Source: CAYRGQ01 sp964444885
GTDB taxonomy: Bacteria; Bacteroidota; Bacteroidia; Sphingobacteriales; Sphingobacteriaceae
DNA: 12,085 bases
Reading direction: 5' to 3'
Assembly (NCBI GenBank): GCA_964444885.1
Contig: CAYUIZ010000092.1
Span: 1 to 12,085, forward strand
The notes below the pieces were generated by a model. It saw nothing but the letters and a program-made list of their open reading frames with translations, did not search any database and had not been told where the DNA came from. Made by a program: the position numbers and the translations under genes. Shown piece after piece: positions 8,439 to 12,085 of this stretch (positions are counted from its first letter, which is position 1; each line of letters starts with the position of its first letter).

Positions 8439-9128
8439 ATGAGATATAGCTTATTGAAGAAGGTCATCGGCTTGCTGGAAACCTTTGAATCCGAAGCGGA
8501 AGCGAAGGGTGTGCCACGGGACATCACGGGTTTTCAGCAATGGGTGTGCGGGAGTGTCGCCGATAAGCAACAACCGATGCCCGAACCTTATTGGGAGGGC
8601 AAGGAAAACGGCCGAAGCGCGGAAAGTGCCATCAACACGTTTATCGTGCACATGAACCGGTATGCTAAATCGTACGCCAAGTCCGCTATCCATGGATCGG
8701 AATTCGCGACGCAGGAAGATTTTATCTACCTCATTAACCTGAAAGCCTTTGGGGCAATGGGAAAAATGGAACTCATTAAGCGCAATATCCAGGAAAAATC
8801 GGCTGGCATGCAGATCATCAACCGGCTAATCCAACGCGGCTGGGTGGCGCAGGAAGACTCGGTAGTCGACAAGCGCAGCAAAACCATCCGCATCACCGAC
8901 GTGGGGGCGACCGCACTGGCCGAATATATGGATAAAATCCGCTTGGCGACACGCATCGTAACGGGTGACTTAACCCACGCCGAAAAAATGGAATTGATTC
9001 GCTTACTCGATAAATTAGACCGATTTCACAAGCCTATCTTCTTGCAAAATCGGGATAGCGCCACCCTCTTGGACGAGGTGAGCGATGTTCATCTGCCCCA
9101 GGGACAGGCAACGCCGGAAAGCACGTAG
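8439..9128 (+). CDS. MarR-family winged-helix transcriptional regulator
   Basis: MarR proteins are dimeric repressors or activators that respond to small ligands or oxidation. This product has 229 residues, longer than the usual 140-160. Residues about 65-90 form the first dimerisation helix (INTFIVHMNRYAKSY), then comes the winged helix: LKAFGAMGKMELIKRN, the recognition helix region EKSAGMQIINRLIQRGWV, and the wing with the family signature DKRSKTIRIT (D144, R146). A C-terminal helix (THAEKMELIRLLDKL) completes dimerisation. The first 60 or so residues are an extension, which similar Bacteroidota proteins may share. The gene stops 35 bases before the lipocalin start and is divergent from the receptor gene across operator-like repeats, so autoregulation and control of both sides are likely but inferred. 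Confidence 0.85.
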   Translation: MRYSLLKKVIGLLETFESEAEAKGVPRDITGFQQWVCGSVADKQQPMPEPYWEGKENGRSAESAINTFIVHMNRYAKSYAKSAIHGSEFATQEDFIYLINLKAFGAMGKMELIKRNIQEKSAGMQIINRLIQRGWVAQEDSVVDKRSKTIRITDVGATALAEYMDKIRLATRIVTGDLTHAEKMELIRLLDKLDRFHKPIFLQNRDSATLLDEVSDVHLPQGQATPEST

Positions 9129-9163
9129 GCGAGTTCGCTCCCATGGCTTATAAATACAACCAC

Positions 9164-9730
9164 ATGAAAACGACAAAAACCCCTATCCTCTTAGCTCTCT
9201 CGCTGATTGGCATCACCGCAATGATGACCTCCTGCGCGTCCATCCCTAAAAAAGCAACCCCCGTCCAGCCCTTCGACCTCGACCGATATTTAGGCACCTG
9301 GTATGAGGTCGCCCGCATGGATTTTCGGCAGGAACGAGGCCTGAACAACGTATCGGCACAATACAGCCTGAACGAAAAAGGAAACGTGGCGGTGGTCAAC
9401 AGCGGATACAACGCGGAAGAAGGAAAGTGGAAAAAGGCGGAAGCCAAAGCCAAATTCCGGGGCGACGAAACGAAAGGTGCGCTCAAAGTGAGCTTCTTCG
9501 GCCCCTTCTATTCGGGTTATAACGTCATTGCCATCGATGAAGAATACCGCTACGCCCTAGTAGCTGGCAAGAGCCTCAAGTACCTGTGGGTCCTATCGCG
9601 TGAAAAAAGCATTCCCGATGCGATCAAAGCCCAATACCTCCAGCTGGCCGAAAACATTGGCTACGCCACTGACGAACTGCTGTGGGTGACGCATGACCGC
9701 GACGATAACCCCTACCTGAATGAAAAGTAA
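9164..9730 (+). CDS. blc: Blc-type lipocalin lipoprotein
   Basis: Bacterial lipocalin (Blc) is a lipid-anchored beta-barrel that binds fatty acids or lysophospholipids and is linked to envelope stress. The preferred start at 9164 gives 188 residues and a clean lipoprotein signal: MKTTKTP, a hydrophobic core, then the lipobox MTSC with lipidated C24. The ATG at 9143 is in frame but only adds seven polar residues. The lipocalin signature GTWYEVAR lies at 44-51, followed by ERGLNNVSAQYSL, GYN, ALKVSFFGPFYSGYNVIAID and YLWVLSR, a close likeness to E. coli Blc along its whole length. It follows marR and overlaps the photolyase gene by 11 bases, so translation is probably coupled. The ligand is not known. 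Confidence 0.93.
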   Translation: MKTTKTPILLALSLIGITAMMTSCASIPKKATPVQPFDLDRYLGTWYEVARMDFRQERGLNNVSAQYSLNEKGNVAVVNSGYNAEEGKWKKAEAKAKFRGDETKGALKVSFFGPFYSGYNVIAIDEEYRYALVAGKSLKYLWVLSREKSIPDAIKAQYLQLAENIGYATDELLWVTHDRDDNPYLNEK

Positions 9731-11015
9731 AGTCGCCCTTTGCTGGTTGCGCCGCGACTTGCGGTTGGATGACAATGCTGCCCTTACCCATGCACTGGCA
9801 TCCGGCATACCCGTGCTTCCAATCTTTATTTTCGACCAGGGCATCCTGGCTACCCTACCAGACAGGGTAGACCGGCGTGTCGACTACATTCACCAAGCGC
9901 TGCAGCAGATCCACGCCACCCTTCAGTCGGTCGGCTCCGGCCTGGCCATCCTTCACGCCACGCCCCTCGAGGCATTCGCCCGCCTTGCGGAGCGGCATGA
10001 CATCCAAGCCGTCTACTGGAACCGCGATTACGAGCCACAGGCCAAAGCACGCGACCGCCAGGTAGCGGATTGGCTTCGCCAACGGGATATCCCGGTCCAC
10101 ACCTACAAAGACCACGTAATTTTCGACCAGGACGATATCCTGAAGGCCGACGGCGCTCCCTATACCGTGTATACGCCCTATGCCCAGAAATGGACGGCGG
10201 CCCTACAAGGCCAACATCCGGCGGCTTTCAAGCCCGACTGGAATAACTTCTATCTCCACGAAGCGGCGGCCATACCCACCTTGGCGGATATAGGCTTTGA
10301 AAAAACCGACCTTTTTTTTGCTGGCACTGCGCTCAACGCTACCGTAATCCAGCATTATGGGGAATACCGAGACTACATGGCACTAGACAAGACGTCGAAA
10401 CTCGGAATCGCGTTGCGGTTTGGCACGATCAGCATACGCCAGTGCGTCACCTTTGCCTTGGCGCACAGTACGGCATGGCTTTCCGAACTCATCTGGCGCG
10501 AATTCTTCATGCAGTTGCTCGACCACTTCCCGCATGTAGCTACCGGCCCCTTCAAAAAACGCTACGCGGCCATTCCGTGGTGCAATGACGAGCAGGAGTT
10601 TGCTCGCTGGTGCGCGGGCACAACGGGCTACCCCATCGTAGATGCGGGCATGCGACAACTCAACAAAACGGGATTCATGCACAACCGTGCGCGCATGATC
10701 GTGGCTAGCTTCCTATGCAAGCACCTACTGATCGACTGGCGCTGGGGCGAAGCCTATTTTGCACAAAAGCTCGACGATTATGACCTCGCCGCCAACAACG
10801 GCAACTGGCAGTGGGCCTCCGGCTCAGGCTGTGATGCCGCCCCTTATTTCCGCATTTTTAACCCCACCCTGCAGGCCGCTAAGTTTGACCCCGATGGAAC
10901 CTACGTCCAGCGGTGGGTGCCCGAATGGGGGACAAGCGATTACCCCGCACCGATCGTTGACCACGCCTTTGCCCGAAAAAGAGCCCTCAAGGCATACAGC
11001 GAGGCACTTAATTGA
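9720..11015 (+). CDS. phrB: Class I (CPD) deoxyribodipyrimidine photolyase
   Basis: This is a light-driven flavoenzyme that splits cyclobutane pyrimidine dimers in UV-damaged DNA. Its 431 residues are somewhat shorter than the 472 of E. coli PhrB. The N-terminal Rossmann-like antenna domain opens with LCWLRRDLRLDDNAAL. The C-terminal FAD domain has LRFGTIS, LIWREFF, GYPIVDAGMRQL, MHNRARM and the FAD/DNA signature NNGNWQWASGSGCDAAPYFR. The electron-transfer tryptophan triad appears intact: W287, W340 and W363 each lie exactly 19 positions before E. coli W306, W359 and W382. The antenna cofactor cannot be told from sequence. The ATG lies inside the last codons of the lipocalin gene, which indicates one operon. 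Cryptochrome-like activity is an alternative but less likely. Confidence 0.95.
   Translation: MKSKVALCWLRRDLRLDDNAALTHALASGIPVLPIFIFDQGILATLPDRVDRRVDYIHQALQQIHATLQSVGSGLAILHATPLEAFARLAERHDIQAVYWNRDYEPQAKARDRQVADWLRQRDIPVHTYKDHVIFDQDDILKADGAPYTVYTPYAQKWTAALQGQHPAAFKPDWNNFYLHEAAAIPTLADIGFEKTDLFFAGTALNATVIQHYGEYRDYMALDKTSKLGIALRFGTISIRQCVTFALAHSTAWLSELIWREFFMQLLDHFPHVATGPFKKRYAAIPWCNDEQEFARWCAGTTGYPIVDAGMRQLNKTGFMHNRARMIVASFLCKHLLIDWRWGEAYFAQKLDDYDLAANNGNWQWASGSGCDAAPYFRIFNPTLQAAKFDPDGTYVQRWVPEWGTSDYPAPIVDHAFARKRALKAYSEALN
9850..9870. repeat. Small perfect inverted repeat inside phrB
   Basis: CTACCCT (9850-9856) and AGGGTAG (9864-9870) form a 7-base stem with a 7-base loop, in codons about 44-51 of the photolyase gene. 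It lies in coding sequence and may be chance. Confidence 0.3.
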
Positions 11016-11016
11016 T

Positions 11017-11024
11017 TATCTTTG
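11017..11024 (+). promoter_or_regulatory. Candidate -7 element of the ankyrin-repeat gene
   Basis: TATCTTTG matches TAnnTTTG perfectly. It begins two bases after the photolyase stop codon and about 45 bases before the ankyrin ATG. No TTG is seen at the -33 distance, which lies inside phrB. The ankyrin gene may therefore be transcribed both from here and by read-through. Confidence 0.4.
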
Positions 11025-11071
11025 GGTAAACAATCCCCCTCGTGAAGGGCCCATAACGAACATCAGCACCA

Positions 11072-11554
11072 ATGACGGAAGAAATACTGACCAAAACGCT
11101 ATTCGACGCAGCCCGCACGGGCGACCGCACCGCCATCCGCATCTATGCGCCCAAGCTGGCGGATATCAACGTGCGCGATGACCGCGGTTTCACGCCTTTA
11201 ATCATTGCCGCCTACAACGGACAGGTTGGCGCAGTCGAAGCCCTACTCGAGGCCGGTGCCGACCTGAATGCACAAGACAATTCGGGCAATACCGCGCTCA
11301 TGGGCGTATGCTTCAAAGGACACACGGAGATAGCCGAATTGCTCCTACGCCAGGGTGCCGACCCCAACGTGCAGGACGGCAAGGGCGGAACGGCCTTAGC
11401 CTTCGCGGTGATGTTTTCGCACCATACCCTCGTCGAATTGCTCCTGCGCCACGGTGCCGATCCCCATATCCCCAACACCAGCGGTGTCACCGTGCGGGAA
11501 TTGGCGCAGCAACAAGGTAACGATGATGCCGTTCGGCTGATGGATGGGGTGTAG
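11072..11554 (+). CDS. Ankyrin-repeat protein
   Basis: This is a 160-residue protein made almost wholly of ankyrin repeats, which serve as protein-binding scaffolds. A degenerate first repeat covers about 5-37. Good repeats follow at about 38-70 (GFTPLIIAAYNGQVGAVEALLEAG), 71-103 (GNTALMGVCFKGHTEIAELLLRQG) and 104-136 (GGTALAFAVMFSHHTLVELLLRHG), with a capping repeat to the end. There is no signal peptide or membrane helix, so it is probably cytoplasmic. It lies 56 bases after phrB on the same strand, with a -7-like element between. The partner and role are unknown. The gene is complete and ends 225 bases before the transposase gene. Confidence 0.9.
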   Translation: MTEEILTKTLFDAARTGDRTAIRIYAPKLADINVRDDRGFTPLIIAAYNGQVGAVEALLEAGADLNAQDNSGNTALMGVCFKGHTEIAELLLRQGADPNVQDGKGGTALAFAVMFSHHTLVELLLRHGADPHIPNTSGVTVRELAQQQGNDDAVRLMDGV

Positions 11555-11605
11555 CAACGAAGATATGTACGCTTTTTTTGGTAAAGCAGTTCAATAACAG
11601 TGTTT

Positions 11606-11775
11606 TTTGGTTCTGTCTGATCGGCCCCAGACTAGGGAAACGTTGGAGAGGACACGGTTGTTACTAGGTAGCCACGTAGGACAAAAGCCTAGTGGGTTAA
11701 AAGCTCGCAGACAACCAAGCGAGCACCCATAACAACCAATCCCTCTGGGGAAGATGTCCACACAGAAATCCCAAA
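11606..11775 (+). ncRNA. Candidate structured RNA or structured leader upstream of the transposase
   Basis: This non-coding stretch can be drawn as one nested fold. P0 pairs TTTGG+TTCTGT (11606-11616) with ACAGAA (11762-11767) and CCAAA (11771-11775). P1 pairs CCCCAGA (11625-11631) and GGGA (11635-11638) with TCCCTCTGGGG (11740-11750). P2 pairs GGTTGTT (11656-11662) with AACAACC (11731-11737). Inside P2 are two hairpins: P3, ACTAGG (11663-11668) with CCTAGT (11688-11693), and P4, GGGT (11694-11697) plus GCTCGC (11703-11708) with GCGAGC+ACCC (11719-11728). About 45 base pairs fall in 170 bases, and the fold closes four bases before the transposase ATG. I recognise no known RNA family. Random sequence of this length can also pair at about this density, so the call is tentative, and the strand is assumed from the downstream gene. 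Confidence 0.35.
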
Positions 11776-11779
11776 TGTG

Positions 11780-12085
11780 ATGACCTACAAACACCAAAAT
11801 AAATACCGCGCACAATCGCATCGAATGCCCAGCTGGGATTATTCTGCAGTAGGCCTGTATTTTATTACGATGGTGACACAGAACAGGGAGTCCTATTTGG
11901 GTCGCGTCGAAAACGGCAACGTATTATTGTCAGATTGGGGAAAAACCGTACGGGAGGAATGGCTAAAATCATTCGAAATCCGGACCGAATTATTTTGCGA
12001 CGAATACGTCATCATGCCCAATCATTTGCACGCCATCCTGATTATTGATCACCCAGAAGATACGGGTATTGATACGCACGGCCGT
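11780..12085 (+). CDS. REP-associated tyrosine transposase (Y1/HUH, IS200-like family), 5' part only
   Basis: RAYTs are single-copy relatives of IS200/IS605 transposases that nick single-stranded DNA at hairpins. The 102 visible codons stay open to the window edge. Typical family features are the WDYS...GLYFITMVTQNRESYLG beginning (19-41), the strand-helix WGKTVREEWLK (53-63) and the metal-binding HUH motif in YVIMPNHLHAILII with H82 and H84. The catalytic tyrosine would lie beyond the window. The ATG at 11780 leaves about 18 residues before WDYS, as in relatives; an internal ATG at 11825 is a less likely start. The product is incomplete only because the window ends, so whether the gene is intact cannot be judged. 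The upstream 170 bases can form nested hairpins that might be its substrate or a control element. Confidence 0.88.
   Translation, partial: MTYKHQNKYRAQSHRMPSWDYSAVGLYFITMVTQNRESYLGRVENGNVLLSDWGKTVREEWLKSFEIRTELFCDEYVIMPNHLHAILIIDHPEDTGIDTHGR

Noticed and set aside
10290..10320. A6 and T8 homopolymer runs inside phrB that could suggest a frameshift or programmed slippage
   Set aside because: The photolyase frame continues with conserved motifs at a constant offset from the E. coli enzyme, so there is no sign of a frameshift.
11571..11587. GCTTT...AAAGC hairpin after the ankyrin gene as a terminator
   Set aside because: The stem is only five AT-rich pairs, and the T-run lies within the hairpin rather than after it.
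11606..11775. Assignment of the structured stretch to RNase P RNA, tmRNA, SRP RNA or a hammerhead ribozyme
   Set aside because: The diagnostic conserved cores of these RNAs (for example the CUGAUGA/GAAA core of hammerheads) are absent. 6S RNA cannot be excluded by eye but is not supported by sequence.
11591..11821. A 76-codon cysteine-rich open frame on the minus strand between the ankyrin and transposase genes
   Set aside because: It overlaps the transposase 5' end, has no recognisable motif or ribosome-binding site, and is better explained as chance openness across the non-coding structured stretch.

Overview
The window looks like chromosomal DNA from a member of the Bacteroidota, probably of the Sphingobacteriia/Cytophagia type, with fairly high GC. 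The evidence is a MutS N-terminus typical of the phylum, a TPR-containing periplasmic-sensor histidine kinase, a TonB-dependent receptor with an N-terminal carboxypeptidase-regulatory-like domain, and several promoter candidates that fit the Bacteroidota pattern (TTG, about 20 bases, TAnnTTTG) rather than the E. coli sigma70 pattern. No rRNA, tRNA or CRISPR array was seen, and no gene-free stretch exceeds 300 bases.

Layout: (1) Bases 1-101 are a short flank with nothing recognisable. (2) mutS lies on the minus strand (102-2720) and starts at TTG. (3) A divergent two-component operon follows on the plus strand: a TPR/HisKA_3 histidine kinase (2947-5214) and, 15 bases later, a NarL/LuxR-type response regulator (5230-5883). 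(4) A TonB-dependent receptor on the minus strand (5901-8327) converges on the regulator. It is divergent from a MarR-family regulator gene (8439-9128), and the AT-rich space between them holds nested inverted repeats that look like operators. (5) Behind marR on the same strand come a Blc-type lipocalin lipoprotein (9164-9730) and a class I photolyase (9720-11015, overlapping the lipocalin gene by 11 bases), so the three probably form one operon. (6) A small ankyrin-repeat protein (11072-11554) has its own -7-like element. (7) A 225-base non-coding stretch can be drawn as a nested, multi-branched fold (11606-11775). It ends four bases before a REP-associated (Y1/HUH) transposase gene that runs off the window (11780-12085).

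How the parts may work together: mutS and the photolyase are both DNA-repair genes but sit in separate units. The MarR/lipocalin/photolyase group with its divergent outer-membrane receptor looks like a small stress or light-response module under local MarR control; this is inferred from gene order and operator-like repeats. The least explained part is the structured leader upstream of the transposase. It could be a regulatory 5' leader, the substrate hairpins of the transposase, or an independent small RNA. A fold of this density can also arise by chance in random sequence, so this needs a shuffling and covariation test.
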